Source: an uncultured Aequorivita sp. (GTDB taxonomy: Bacteria > Bacteroidota > Bacteroidia > Flavobacteriales > Flavobacteriaceae). Taken from it: a DNA stretch of 64,000 nucleotides. Where the stretch lies: positions 42,361-106,360 of the forward strand of contig CAKZLK010000050.1 of NCBI GenBank assembly GCA_937125455.1, given 5' to 3'. The notes beneath the pieces are model-generated. The model was not told where the DNA came from. It did no database searches and saw nothing but the letters and a program-made list of their open reading frames with translations. A program made the position numbers and the translations under genes. Positions within the stretch are counted from its first letter, which is position 1, and the number at the start of each line of letters is the position of its first letter. Below are positions 28,920-37,637 of the stretch, piece after piece.

Positions 28920-28920
28920 A

Positions 28921-29103
28921 TCGAAATACGAACGGCGAAATACGAGCGACGAAATACGAGCGACGAGAGACGAAATACGAAATAAGAACGACGAGCGACG
29001 AAATACGAGCGACGAAATACGAGCGACGAAATACGAGCGACGAAATACGAGCGACGAAATAAGAACGACGAAGGACGAGCGACGAAGGACGAACGACGAA
29101 AAA
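28921..29103 (+). repeat. Tandem 14-bp (2 x 7) repeat array
   Basis: The hisB-hisH gap is filled with about a dozen imperfect copies of GAGCGACGAAATAC, i.e. two related heptamers. No gene is credible here. The same heptamer family appears at 30498-30823, 31282-31329 (inverted), 32091-32141 and in the 35-36 kb region. Confidence 0.9.
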
Positions 29104-29115
29104 ATTAAATTTGAA

Positions 29116-29748
29116 GTGAAAAATAAAATTGAAAATAAATTGAAGGATTCTCCCCCTTTGGGGGCTGGGGGGATAGTAATTATTGATTATGATGCGGGGA
29201 ACATACAAAGCATCAAATTTGCTTTGAAACGCTTAGGCGTTGAGGCTATTTTGACTGATAGTGAGACTGAAATCCGAAATGCAGATAAAGTGATTTTTCC
29301 CGGTGTAGGCGAGGCGAGTAGCGCGATGCAAAAGTTGAAAGCTAGTGGCTTGGACAAAGTTATTCCCACATTAAAACAGCCCGTTTTGGGAATCTGCTTG
29401 GGAATGCAATTGCTCTGTAATTCTTCCGAAGAAGGAAATACCGAAGGTTTGGGCGTTTTTGATGTTGATGTAATACGATTTTCTAACGAAGTAAAGGTGC
29501 CACAAATAGGGTGGAACCAAATTCAGAATCTGAAATCAGAGCTGTTTCAAAATGTAGCAGAAAACGAATTTATGTATTTGGTGCATAGCTACTACGTGCC
29601 GTTATGTGAAGGAGCCATTGCAACCTGTGAATATGGAATTCAATATTCATCAGCCTTACAAAAAGGCAATTTTTACGGGGTGCAGTTTCACCCTGAAAAA
29701 AGCAGCACTGCGGGCGAACAAATTTTAAAGAACTTTTTAGAATTATAA
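29116..29748 (+). CDS. hisH: Imidazole glycerol phosphate synthase, glutaminase subunit
   Basis: The 210-residue glutaminase that feeds ammonia to HisF. Class I amidotransferase triad: Cys in LGICLGMQL, His and Glu in VQFHPEKSS. The ordinary start ([11 protein letters not shown]) is missing: the codon before [10 protein letters not shown] is GGG, inside a GC-rich repeat-like stretch (CTCCCCCTTTGGGGGC). The only open start I see is GTG 29116, which adds about 19 residues ([19 protein letters not shown]). The body of the protein is intact, so activity is likely if this start is used. Confidence 0.9.
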   Translation: MKNKIENKLKDSPPLGAGGIVIIDYDAGNIQSIKFALKRLGVEAILTDSETEIRNADKVIFPGVGEASSAMQKLKASGLDKVIPTLKQPVLGICLGMQLLCNSSEEGNTEGLGVFDVDVIRFSNEVKVPQIGWNQIQNLKSELFQNVAENEFMYLVHSYYVPLCEGAIATCEYGIQYSSALQKGNFYGVQFHPEKSSTAGEQILKNFLEL

Positions 29749-29749
29749 A

Positions 29750-30529
29750 ATGCGAATAATACCAGCAATAGACATCATAGACGGCAAGTGTGTGCGACTT
29801 TCAAAAGGGGACTACAGCACAAAAAAGATTTATAACGAAAATCCACTCGAAATCGCCAAACAATTTGAAGCCCACGGAATCCAATATTTGCATTTGGTAG
29901 ATTTGGACGGCGCCAAAAGCAAGCACATAGTAAACCATAAGGTTTTGGAAAAAATCGCTTCGCAGACCTCATTAAAAATAGATTTCGGCGGCGGTTTAAA
30001 AACCGATGAGGATTTGAAGATTGCCTTTGAATGTGGTGCAAACCAAGTCACAGGAGGGAGCATTGCCGTAAAAGATCCTGATATTTTTAAGAGTTGGTTG
30101 CAAAAATTTGGAAGCAAAAAAATCATTTTAGGTGCGGATGCAAAGGATGAAAAAGTGGCAATAAGCGGTTGGATTGAAGATTCAAATGAAGCTTTAATAC
30201 CCTTTATTCAAAAGTATATAGAAGAAGGCATTAGCTACGTAATCTGCACAGATATCAGTAAAGACGGAATGTTAGAAGGCCCATCCTTTAATTTGTACAA
30301 AAAAATTATTGCTGAATGTCAGTCTGAGCGCAGTCGAAGACCTGATAGCAGCGAAATCAAACTAATTGCCTCCGGTGGAATATCAACTTTCGAAGAACTC
30401 CCAAAACTTGCTGAAATAGGCTGCGAAGGCGTGATAATTGGCAAAGCCATATATGAAAACCGAATAAGTTTAAAACAACTAGAAAACTATATTTTGAGCG
30501 ATGAACGACGAACGATGAACGACGAGTGA
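29750..30529 (+). CDS. hisA: ProFAR isomerase
   Basis: The 259-residue (beta/alpha)8 isomerase of the fourth step. Catalytic Asp in [14 protein letters not shown], phosphate loops FGGGLKT and IASGGIST, and second Asp in [12 protein letters not shown]. Two oddities: an insertion between helix and strand ([17 protein letters not shown]) is encoded by a copy of the dispersed GAGCGCAGTCGAAGACC repeat, and the last ten residues ([10 protein letters not shown]) are encoded by the heptamer array that begins before the stop codon. Both are surface positions, so function may be kept. Confidence 0.94.
   Translation: MRIIPAIDIIDGKCVRLSKGDYSTKKIYNENPLEIAKQFEAHGIQYLHLVDLDGAKSKHIVNHKVLEKIASQTSLKIDFGGGLKTDEDLKIAFECGANQVTGGSIAVKDPDIFKSWLQKFGSKKIILGADAKDEKVAISGWIEDSNEALIPFIQKYIEEGISYVICTDISKDGMLEGPSFNLYKKIIAECQSERSRRPDSSEIKLIASGGISTFEELPKLAEIGCEGVIIGKAIYENRISLKQLENYILSDERRTMNDE
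30319..30346 (+). repeat. Dispersed repeat inside hisA
   Basis: TGTCAGTCTGAGCGCAG followed by TCGAAGACC lies in frame inside hisA and belongs to the family in the hisG-hisD and hisD-hisC gaps. Confidence 0.75.
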
Positions 30530-30823
30530 TGAACTACGAGCGATGAACGACGAACGACGAGCGACGAACGACGAGCGACGAACGACGAGCGACGAGCGAC
30601 GAACGACGAGCGATGAACGACGAACGACGAACGACGAGCGACGAACGACGAGCGACGAACGACGAGCGATGAACGACGAGCGACGAACGACGAGTGATGA
30701 ACGACGAACAACAAGCGATGAACGACGAGCGACGAACGACGAGCGATGAACGACGAGTGATGAACGACGAACAACAAGCGATGAACGACGAGCGACGAAC
30801 GACGGGCGATGAACAATAAATTA
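30498..30823 (+). repeat. Heptamer repeat array after hisA
   Basis: More than 40 imperfect copies of a 7-bp unit (GACGAAC, GACGAGC, GATGAAC and variants). The array starts in the last codons of hisA. Because 7 is prime to 3 it yields long open frames with a 7-residue period (such as NDERRTT) that I do not regard as genes. Confidence 0.92.
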
Positions 30824-30913
30824 TGAAAAATGAAGAATGTGTGAAGAGTAGCTGTTATGAAATATTCGAAATAATATCTATTTTAAATTCATAAATTATT
30901 AAAAATTAATGAT

Positions 30914-31261
30914 ATGCAGGATTTAAAAGTTAGAACCAAACAATTTACTTTGGACTGTTTGGGATTATGTGCAAAAATCCCAAAGTCAAGGGAATATGAT
31001 TCCATGGTTCGCCAACTTATTCGCTCATCAAGTTCCGTTGGTGCAAATTATCGTGCTGCCAACCGTGCAAAATCTGATCGAGATTTTATAAATAAATTAA
31101 AGATCGTAGAAGAAGAAGCTGACGAAAGTATGTTTTGGTTGGAAATATTATTAGAGATTGATTCAAAAAACAACAAAGCCATTCAACAATTAATAAACGA
31201 AAGCAACGAATTGGTAGCCATTACCGTCGCATCAATAAAAACAGCAAGAAAAAGATTATGA
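30914..31261 (+). CDS. Four-helix-bundle protein (S23 / 23S rRNA IVS type)
   Basis: The protein has 115 residues of the four helix bundle family first seen in 23S rRNA intervening sequences. Typical: KVRTKQFTLDCLGLCAKIPK, YDSMVRQLIRSSSSVGANYRAANRAKSDRDFI and ADESMFWLEILLEI (in parts). It has no role in histidine synthesis and splits hisA from hisF. It is flanked by heptamer repeat arrays in opposite orientation, so it may have arrived as part of a repeat-bounded unit. Related proteins include the Avd accessory protein of diversity-generating retroelements, but no reverse transcriptase is visible here. Confidence 0.93.
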   Translation: MQDLKVRTKQFTLDCLGLCAKIPKSREYDSMVRQLIRSSSSVGANYRAANRAKSDRDFINKLKIVEEEADESMFWLEILLEIDSKNNKAIQQLINESNELVAITVASIKTARKRL

Positions 31262-31281
31262 GAAACATTTTAAAATCTCGG

Positions 31282-31329
31282 CATTCGTCGTCCGTATTTC
31301 GTAATCCGGTTTCGTCGCTCGTCGTTCGA
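31282..31329 (-). repeat. Heptamer repeat array, inverted orientation
   Basis: TTCGTCGTCCGTATTTCG… and TCGTCGCTCGTCGTTCG are the reverse complement of the GACGAAC/GAGCGAC units. It separates the S23 gene from hisF. Confidence 0.85.
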
Positions 31330-31346
31330 AATTCACACCTCAAATT

Positions 31347-32153
31347 ATGTTAACTAAACGAATAATACCCTGTCTCGACATAAAAAACGGTCGTACCGTA
31401 AAAGGTATCAATTTTCTCGATTTGCGTGACGCTGGAGATCCTGTAGAACTTGCAAAATTTTATAGTGAAAACGGAGCGGATGAGCTGGTTTTTTTGGACA
31501 TTTCTGCAACCGAAGAGCGAAGAAAAACGTTGGCTGACTTAGTTTTAAAGGTAGCAGAAACCATTAATATTCCTTTTACAGTGGGGGGTGGTATTTCTTC
31601 AGTGGAAGATGTAGAAATTCTACTGAATAACGGAGCCGATAAGGTTTCTATAAATTCTTCCGCAGTAAAAAATCCGCAATTAATAAATGAACTGGCCTCA
31701 AAATTTGGTTCACAATGCATAGTGGTAGCCATTGATGCAAAACAAATTGACGGTAATTGGAAAGTACATTTAGTGGGTGGGAAGGTGCCTACCGAGTTAG
31801 ATCTCTTTGAGTGGGCAAAAGAAGTAGAAGAGCGTGGCGCTGGAGAAATTCTTTTTACCGCTATGGATCACGATGGCACCAAAAATGGCTTTGCAAATGA
31901 AGCTTTAGCAAAACTTTCAACGGCTTTAAATATCCCAATAATCGCTTCTGGCGGTGCGGGAACTATGCAGCATTTTACGGATGCTTTTGTTGAAGGCAAG
32001 GCAGATGCCGCATTAGCAGCCAGCGTTTTCCACTTTAAGGAAATTACGATATCAGATTTAAAAAATGAATTACATAAACAGGGCATCCCCGTTCGAAGTA
32101 CGAACGACGAAGTACGAACGATGAGCTACGAGCGACGAAAAAATTATAATTGA
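31347..32153 (+). CDS. hisF: Imidazole glycerol phosphate synthase, cyclase subunit
   Basis: The 268-residue (beta/alpha)8 cyclase that pairs with HisH. Catalytic Asp residues in [17 protein letters not shown] and [12 protein letters not shown]; phosphate loops VGGGISS and ASGGAGTM. The normal protein ends near HKQGIPVR; here the last about 18 residues ([18 protein letters not shown]) are translated from heptamer repeat DNA that has replaced the original stop. The catalytic face is untouched. Confidence 0.95.
   Translation: MLTKRIIPCLDIKNGRTVKGINFLDLRDAGDPVELAKFYSENGADELVFLDISATEERRKTLADLVLKVAETINIPFTVGGGISSVEDVEILLNNGADKVSINSSAVKNPQLINELASKFGSQCIVVAIDAKQIDGNWKVHLVGGKVPTELDLFEWAKEVEERGAGEILFTAMDHDGTKNGFANEALAKLSTALNIPIIASGGAGTMQHFTDAFVEGKADAALAASVFHFKEITISDLKNELHKQGIPVRSTNDEVRTMSYERRKNYN
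32091..32141 (+). repeat. Short heptamer repeat array at the hisF end
   Basis: TTCGAAGTACGAACGACG… and CGATGAGCTACGAGCGACG units lie inside the terminal codons of hisF. Confidence 0.8.
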
Positions 32154-32172
32154 TAACAGAAAAAAATAAACG

Positions 32173-32778
32173 ATGAATATAGATTTTAAAAAATATAATG
32201 ATGCGTTGGTGCCAGCAATAATTCAGGATAATACCACCAATAAGGTATTGATGTTGGGATATATGAATGAAGAAGCTTTCCTAAAAACCAAGCAGTCAAA
32301 AAAGGTTACCTTTTTCAGCAGGAGCAAACAAAGACTTTGGACCAAAGGTGAGGAAAGTGGCAATTTTTTGGAACTGGTTTCCATTGCGGTAGATTGTGAT
32401 AATGATGCTCTACTTATAAAGGTGAACCCCACAGGTCCCGTTTGTCACAAAGGCACTGATACTTGTTGGGAGGAAGAGAATGTTTCAAATTTTGGCTTTC
32501 TTTCAGAGTTGGAAAACATCATTCAGAATAGAAAAGACAACGCTGAGAATGAGAACTCCTATGTTTCGTCTCTTTTCAGAAAAGGGATTAATAAAATTGC
32601 CCAAAAAGTAGGCGAGGAGGCAGTGGAGGTTGTTATTGAGGCAAAGGATGCTAATGACGATCTTTTCCTAAATGAAAGCGCAGATTTGCTTTTTCATTAC
32701 TTGATTTTGCTTCAGGCAAAGGGTTTTACGTTGAGTGATGTAGAGAAAATACTTCGGAAACGCCATCTTCAGGAATAA
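32173..32778 (+). CDS. hisI: Bifunctional phosphoribosyl-AMP cyclohydrolase / phosphoribosyl-ATP pyrophosphatase
   Basis: A 201-residue HisI-HisE fusion (steps 2 and 3). The N-terminal HisI part has MLGYMNEEAFLKT, the zinc cysteines in DCDND… and PVCHKGTDTCW. The C-terminal HisE part (from about residue 105) is a four-helix pyrophosphatase with KVGEEAVEVVIEAKD and ESADLLFHYLILL. Last gene of the his operon. Confidence 0.95.
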   Translation: MNIDFKKYNDALVPAIIQDNTTNKVLMLGYMNEEAFLKTKQSKKVTFFSRSKQRLWTKGEESGNFLELVSIAVDCDNDALLIKVNPTGPVCHKGTDTCWEEENVSNFGFLSELENIIQNRKDNAENENSYVSSLFRKGINKIAQKVGEEAVEVVIEAKDANDDLFLNESADLLFHYLILLQAKGFTLSDVEKILRKRHLQE

Positions 32779-32920
32779 CTCTTTAAATAAATTTGATGTA
32801 TTGATTGCGTAGGAGTTGGCTGATATTAAGTATGGAAAAAATGGAAATAATTTTTCTAAAATAGTTGGTTTTTCAATTAACTTAATATTTTTACAGCACA
32901 ACAACCTTAAACCAACCATC

Positions 32921-33847
32921 ATGTTTAAAAAACTTAACCATTTTATTATTATCGCTTTATTGTTTTCCTCGGGCAATATATTTTGTCAACAGATTGAAGA
33001 TAATGAAGAAATGACAGAAGCAGAGAAAGAAAAGTATGTTGAAGCCTATATGCATTACGCAGACAGTTTGGACAATACGCTAAATTATCAACACGGTGTG
33101 GTATTGCTTCAAGACGGCATAGCTACAATTACTGTCCCTGAAGGATATAAATTTTTAGATAAAGAACAGGCAAATTATATACTTACCGAAATTTGGGGAA
33201 ATCCATCAGATCCTGCTTCAATGGGATTATTATTGAAAGAAGCCGAAAATCCTTTAACGGTTTCATACGGTATCGAAATATCTTACAGTGACGAAGGTTA
33301 TATTGATGATGATGAAGCTGAAGATATTGATTATGACGATCTTTTAAACGAAATGAAAAAGGACGCCATTTCAGAAAATGAGCAAAGAAAGGAACTAGGC
33401 TATCAATCTGTGGAATTGGTTGGCTGGGCATCACCACCATTTTATGATAGCGAAACCAAAAAACTGCATTGGGCTAAAGAACTAAACTTTGAAGAGGAAG
33501 CTGCAAATACACTTAATTATAATATTAGGGTTTTGGGGCGAAATGGGTATATAAACTTAAATGTTATAGGTGGAATGGAAAACTTATCTGACGTTAAAGA
33601 AAACATTAACCCCATTCTTAACAGTGTAGCATTTAACTCTGGTTATGCTTATTCAGATTTTAACCCAAGTTTTGATAAAGTGGCCGCTTATGGAATTGGG
33701 GGGCTTATTGCAGGCAAAGTTCTTGCTAAAGCTGGTCTGTTTGCAGCAATTTTAAAATTCTGGAAAGTTATTGCAATTGCTGTAGGCGGAGCGTTTGTAA
33801 CTTTGCGCAAACGTTTTTTTGGAGGGAAAAATCAGGAAAATGCATAA
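32921..33847 (+). CDS. DUF2167 membrane protein
   Basis: The protein has 308 residues from ATG 32921 with a signal peptide (KLNHFIIIALLFSSGNIFCQ). The DUF2167 domain follows: ATITVPEGYKFLDKEQANYIL, VSYGIEISYSDEGYIDDDEA, SVELVGWASPPFYDSETKKLHWAKEL (in parts), then LNYNIRVLGRNGYINLN. C-terminal membrane helices (AGLFAAILKFWKVIAIAVGG) anchor it. Function of this family is not established. An ATG-like start further upstream would place a non-signal segment before the signal peptide and is rejected. Confidence 0.88.
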   Translation: MFKKLNHFIIIALLFSSGNIFCQQIEDNEEMTEAEKEKYVEAYMHYADSLDNTLNYQHGVVLLQDGIATITVPEGYKFLDKEQANYILTEIWGNPSDPASMGLLLKEAENPLTVSYGIEISYSDEGYIDDDEAEDIDYDDLLNEMKKDAISENEQRKELGYQSVELVGWASPPFYDSETKKLHWAKELNFEEEAANTLNYNIRVLGRNGYINLNVIGGMENLSDVKENINPILNSVAFNSGYAYSDFNPSFDKVAAYGIGGLIAGKVLAKAGLFAAILKFWKVIAIAVGGAFVTLRKRFFGGKNQENA

Positions 33848-33929
33848 AGTAGATTTACACTTAATAGCAAAACAGCCATTAAAATTATGAATCTCTTTTC
33901 CCTATCTTTAAAAAATAAATAAATCTTTT

Positions 33930-35018
33930 ATGGCTGCAAAAAGAAGAAAAAAGCAAAAAACCACTAAAATACAACCCAAAAGAGCAAAGAACCTTTCCCC
34001 TGGAACGGTAGCCTATACCGGTAAAAAAACTACTACGGTTACAAAACTGGATATCATCGATTACTCCAAAGAAAGCTATGATCGTTTTGAAACACATAAC
34101 ATTAAGGATGCCTTTAAGTATGAAGATTCTTCGCACATTACGTGGATAAATGTTCATGGGTTAAGCAATACTGATGATATTGTAACCCTGGGGAACCATT
34201 TTGAATTGCACCCACTAATACAGGAAGATATTGTAAGCACCAACCAACGCCCAAAAATTGATGAATATGAAGAATATTTGTTTATCGTCTTCAAAATGTT
34301 GCACTATGATGACGAGGAACAGTTGACCAATGAGCATGTAAGTATGGTTATGGGCAAGGATTATGTAATGACCTTTCAAGAAGCCGAAGGCGATGTTTTT
34401 GGTGATCTTCGCGAACGCTTGGAGCATGGAAGGGGAAGAATTAGAGGAGCTGGCTCAGATTATCTTATGTTTGCCATCCTCGATGCCATTGTAGATAATT
34501 ACTTCACCGTAATTGAATTTTTGAGCAATAAAATTGAATTGCTAGAAGACAAGCTTTTTGGCGATCAAGAAGACCCAAATATCACAGAGGAAATCCAAGA
34601 CCTTAAAAAGGAAGTTTTAAAAATAAGGAAGGCCGTTGTGCCGTTACGCGAGGTAATTAACAGATTGGAAAAAATAGAAATCCCACTCATAGAAGAGCGC
34701 ACCAATAAATACATCCGCGATTTATACGACCACATTATACAAGTAAACGAAAGCCTTGAAATATACCGAGATATGATCTGGGGCTTGATGGATATGTATA
34801 TGACCACCATAAGCAACAAGATGAACGAGGTGATGAAAGTATTGACTATAATGGCTTCCATTTTTATCCCTTTAACCTTTATGGCAGGTATTTATGGGAT
34901 GAATTTTGAACATATGCCCGAGCTGCATTTCAGATATGGCTATTACTATCTCTGGGGCGTAATGATTTTGGTTTTCATTGGAATGCTTTGGTATTTTAAG
35001 CGGAAGAAGTGGCTGTGA
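33930..35018 (+). CDS. corA: CorA-type magnesium/cobalt transporter
   Basis: The 362-residue channel has a large cytoplasmic N-terminal domain and two C-terminal membrane helices. The ion-selectivity motif YGMNFEHMPEL follows helix 1 (TIMASIFIPLTFMAGI), and the basic KRKKWL end is typical. The N-terminus is unusually basic (KRRKKQKTTKIQPKRAK). Downstream DNA is repeat-filled, so the gene marks the border of the accessory zone. Confidence 0.94.
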   Translation: MAAKRRKKQKTTKIQPKRAKNLSPGTVAYTGKKTTTVTKLDIIDYSKESYDRFETHNIKDAFKYEDSSHITWINVHGLSNTDDIVTLGNHFELHPLIQEDIVSTNQRPKIDEYEEYLFIVFKMLHYDDEEQLTNEHVSMVMGKDYVMTFQEAEGDVFGDLRERLEHGRGRIRGAGSDYLMFAILDAIVDNYFTVIEFLSNKIELLEDKLFGDQEDPNITEEIQDLKKEVLKIRKAVVPLREVINRLEKIEIPLIEERTNKYIRDLYDHIIQVNESLEIYRDMIWGLMDMYMTTISNKMNEVMKVLTIMASIFIPLTFMAGIYGMNFEHMPELHFRYGYYYLWGVMILVFIGMLWYFKRKKWL

Positions 35019-36094
35019 AGTAAACTTAGTGAATCGTGTACTTCGACACTTCGACTTGCTCAGTGCAGGCTTAGCTCAGCATGACAAAGTTGTGGGTCGT
35101 GAAGCGTGAGGCGTGAAGCGTGAGGCGTGAGTCGGGTTTTCGTTCGTGGGCCTTAATTCTTGACTTTTCGCTCTTTTCTCTTCGCTCTTTGCTCTTTCAG
35201 CCCAGCGGTCTTTTGTCTTTGCTCTTAGCTCTTAGCCATTAGCCTTAAGCTTTTCACGATCAAGAATCAGCTCAAAATTCCAATTTCTACTTTCGTATTT
35301 CGTATTTCTTCGCTCGTCGTTCTTACCTTTTCGCTCTTCGCTCTTGGCTCTTAGCCATTAGCCATTAGCTTTTCACGATCAAGAATCAGCTCAAAATTCC
35401 AATTTCTACTTTCGTATTTCGTATTTCGTATTTCTTCGCTCGTCGCTCGTATTTCGTACCTCGTCGCTCGCACTTCGTCGTTCGAACCTTGTGGTTTCTG
35501 ATTCGCAATAACTTTGCCTCCTGTCACGCCGTCACATTCAAAAAGGTTTTCAAAGGGTGAAAGTAGCCTTAACCTAGCCTTTGGGTAGCTTAAACGTAGC
35601 TTAAACCATACTTTCGCCATACTCTCGACCCCTCTGAACTACCCATTAGCACAACCTGACATATGCATTAGCGTACATCAAGGTATACATTAGGTCATCT
35701 CAAGGTATGCACTAGGTCAACTCAACTAATACATTAGGTGCTTAGACGTTAAGCGTGAATCGTGAGGCGTGTGCTTCGACACTTCGACTTGCTCAGTGCA
35801 GGCTTAGCTCAGCATGACAAAGTTGTGGATCGTAAAGCGTGAGTCATATCTCCAATTTCTACTTTCTTATTTCGTATTTCTTCGCTCGTCGCTCTTTCCT
35901 TTTCGCTCTTAGCTTTTTAGTCTTTGTTCTTTTAGCTATTAGCCATTAGCCTTTAGCTTTTCACGATCAAAAATCAGCTCAAAATTCCAATTTCTACTTT
36001 CGTATTTCGTATTTCTTCGCTCGTCGCTCGTATTTCGTACCTCGTCGTTCTTACCTTTTCGCTCTTGGCTCTTTAGTCTTTGTTCTTTGTTCTT
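35019..36094. repeat. Composite repeat-filled intergenic region
   Basis: No gene is credible. Contents: a 55-bp direct repeat (CTTCGACACTTCGACTTGCT…) at 35041-35095 and 35774-35828; three copies of a longer unit beginning TTTTCACGATCAA and running into TTTCGTATTTCTTCGCTCG near 35250, 35370 and 35957; GTGAAGCGTGAGGC repeats; CTCTTCGCTCTTTGC-type repeats; and at 35640-35745 a degenerate series with ATACATTAGGT. The inverted heptamer family is interspersed throughout. Confidence 0.85.
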
Positions 36095-36376
36095 TCACCG
36101 CAACGATCTTATCCCTTCCCTCACCAGTTTAGAATCTTGGTCCTTTAGCTGGTCTTTCCTATTGTACAAGGGGTGAGTTCGCTCCCTAATTGTTTTTTTA
36201 AGGTTTTTTAAGGAATAGTAGTTTGTAACACCAAAGGGCGCAGCTTGAAGTATTCCCTTTTTTGTCCATCTTTTAATGGTGGCCTTGCTAACTTTAAAAA
36301 TTACCATAAGGTCTTCAACAGTTAGCAGCTCGTTGGCGAGTTCATCCCGCGCAGAAATTGGGCTTTTTTCTGTCAT
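36095..36376 (-). CDS. Small helix-turn-helix (excisionase/MerR-like) protein
   Basis: The protein has 93 residues. Residues 16-60 form a winged-helix of the excisionase/MerR type (LLTVEDLMVIFKVSKATIKRW…GILQAAPFG, then YYSLKNLKKTI). The C-terminal tail is basic. Such proteins are commonly directionality factors or small regulators of mobile elements. It stands alone inside repeat DNA, with an inverted repeat upstream that could be its operator. Confidence 0.8.
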   Translation of the reverse strand: MTEKSPISARDELANELLTVEDLMVIFKVSKATIKRWTKKGILQAAPFGVTNYYSLKNLKKTIRERTHPLYNRKDQLKDQDSKLVREGIRSLR

Positions 36377-36434
36377 AATAAATAGATTTTAGGGCGGGGA
36401 GAATAGCTAATATAAAAAAAATATTGAAAAATTA

Positions 36435-36450
36435 GTAGTCTAATTACTAC
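36435..36450. promoter_or_regulatory. Inverted repeat upstream of the HTH gene
   Basis: GTAGT-N6-ACTAC, about 60 bases before the HTH gene start. A possible binding site; no other support. Confidence 0.35.
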
Positions 36451-36883
36451 AAACAGCATTTTTTTAGGGAGTTTAATTTTTCAGGATATGATTAAAGATC
36501 AGGAAAATAAAAAGTTTCGAAGACTTTTTTACGGCTAATATACAATGCGCTAATACCCACTAACTACTTATATACAGACTCACAAATTCACAAATTTACA
36601 GACTCACATATTCACAGATTCACCATCCAGCCTACAGCCTAAAGCTTAGGGCATAAAGCTTAAAGCTTAAAGCTTTTTTCCTATATTTGATTTCTCCCCA
36701 TTTAATTTGTTCCTGTTACGGTTTTCCGTAAAGTATCCAAATGAGTAAGTATTAGCTTCGCTTAGAATATGTAAATCTTTAATATTCAGTGTGAAAATGA
36801 ATACTAGTGAAGACCAGAAATCACTATAAGAAAAACGGGGCGACCTTGATGAGCCTTACCATCAGAAACAAAATAACCTATCA
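36451..36883. other. Gene-free, low-complexity stretch
   Basis: Contains short direct repeats of the CACAAATTCACA/ACAGACTCACA kind (36575-36625) and TAAAGCTTAAAGCTT units (36640-36675). A TATATTTG box at 36682-36689 fits TAnnTTTG but is 195 bases before the next gene. Confidence 0.5.
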
Positions 36884-37426
36884 ATGAGAGCAATTATTTT
36901 TATTTTATGCTATATGGGTGCTGTTTGCACTAATTATGCACAAGGAGACACCAAGGAAAAGGAGCTTAGCAATGCTGAAAAGTTTTCTTCAAAATCAGGA
37001 ACATTAATTCAAAAAGAATTTTTGGATGTAGGGAAAATTAATAAGGCTGAAATTAAGGTTATTTATTACACAGATTTAATTACTCTTGAAACTGTGAGCG
37101 CTGTAAGAATTGAATATGAAGTTGCAAGCAGTTATTCAACTGACACAAAAATCGCGTCTTTAGACGCCGATGAAATGGATGGGTTAATAAAATCTATTAA
37201 GACGATGCAGGAAAAGGTATTTCCCGAAACTCCTGCGAATTATATGGAAATATCCTATAAAAGCAGGGGAGGATTTGAGGCAGGCTGCTATTGGGAGAAA
37301 AAAGGATGGGCAACCTATTTGAAATTGGAGAAGTATGATGGAAAATCGTATGTGTTTTTAAAGAAAGAAGATTTCCCAGAACTATTAAGTCTTCTGGAAA
37401 AGTCTAAAGAAATGTTAAAGACTTAA
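36884..37426 (+). CDS. Exported protein of unknown function
   Basis: The protein has 180 residues. A signal peptide (RAIIFILCYMGAVCTNYAQG) is cut around residue 19. The mature part is a single small alpha/beta domain with a C-terminal helix (DFPELLSLLEKSKEML). I know similar Bacteroidota-only exported proteins but no function for them. It is the last ordinary chromosomal-looking gene before the defence cluster. Confidence 0.75.
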   Translation: MRAIIFILCYMGAVCTNYAQGDTKEKELSNAEKFSSKSGTLIQKEFLDVGKINKAEIKVIYYTDLITLETVSAVRIEYEVASSYSTDTKIASLDADEMDGLIKSIKTMQEKVFPETPANYMEISYKSRGGFEAGCYWEKKGWATYLKLEKYDGKSYVFLKKEDFPELLSLLEKSKEMLKT

Positions 37427-37436
37427 AGTTTTTTAA

Positions 37437-37444
37437 TATATTTG
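37437..37444 (+). promoter_or_regulatory. Possible promoter box before the AAA/DUF4435 pair
   Basis: TATATTTG, exact TAnnTTTG, about 190 bases before the ATPase gene; the following GGGTTAAAGC…GCTTTTTC hairpin could instead terminate the upstream gene. Confidence 0.35.
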
Positions 37445-37559
37445 GGTTAAAGCTTCGTGCTTTTTCTCCCCTTTTAATTAAAACCCATAGGCTCGGTATG
37501 CCTTGTTGGGGTTTGGTTTGCTTTAAAATTTTGAAAGAATAATAAATAAAAATCATGAA

Positions 37560-37613
37560 ACACATGTGTGGGATAACGGCAATAGGTTTGTCGTATATAC
37601 ACCTATTAGGCGC
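37560..37613. repeat. Palindromic boundary element upstream of the AAA/DUF4435 pair
   Basis: ACACATGTGT, then a hairpin with arms AATAGGT / ACCTATT (13-base loop containing CGTATATAC) and the end TTAGGCGC. The reverse complement of its right part (GCCTAATAGGTGTATATA) resembles the left end of the element behind the pair at 39751 (GCCTAACAATGATGTATATA). Confidence 0.5.
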
Positions 37614-37637
37614 AATTTGAAAAATAAAATATGAAAA

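Noticed and set aside
30543..30749. Open frame of 68 residues with a 7-residue period (NDERRTT…)
   Set aside because: It is the translation of a heptamer DNA repeat that is open in several frames and on both strands; no start signal or homologous protein is expected.
30914..31261. Diversity-generating retroelement (S23/Avd-like protein)
   Set aside because: No reverse transcriptase, template repeat or variable repeat is visible nearby.
29116..32153. The possibility that hisH, hisA and hisF are pseudogenes because of repeat insertions
   Set aside because: All insertions are in frame, lie at termini or a surface loop, and leave every catalytic residue intact.
35351..35620. Minus-strand frame of 89 residues in the repeat region
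   Set aside because: Made of heptamer and other dispersed repeats (SNDEVRATRYEIRA…); no independent support.
28921..36060. CRISPR array
   Set aside because: Repeats are 7-14 bp and contiguous, without unique spacers of constant length, and no cas gene is present.
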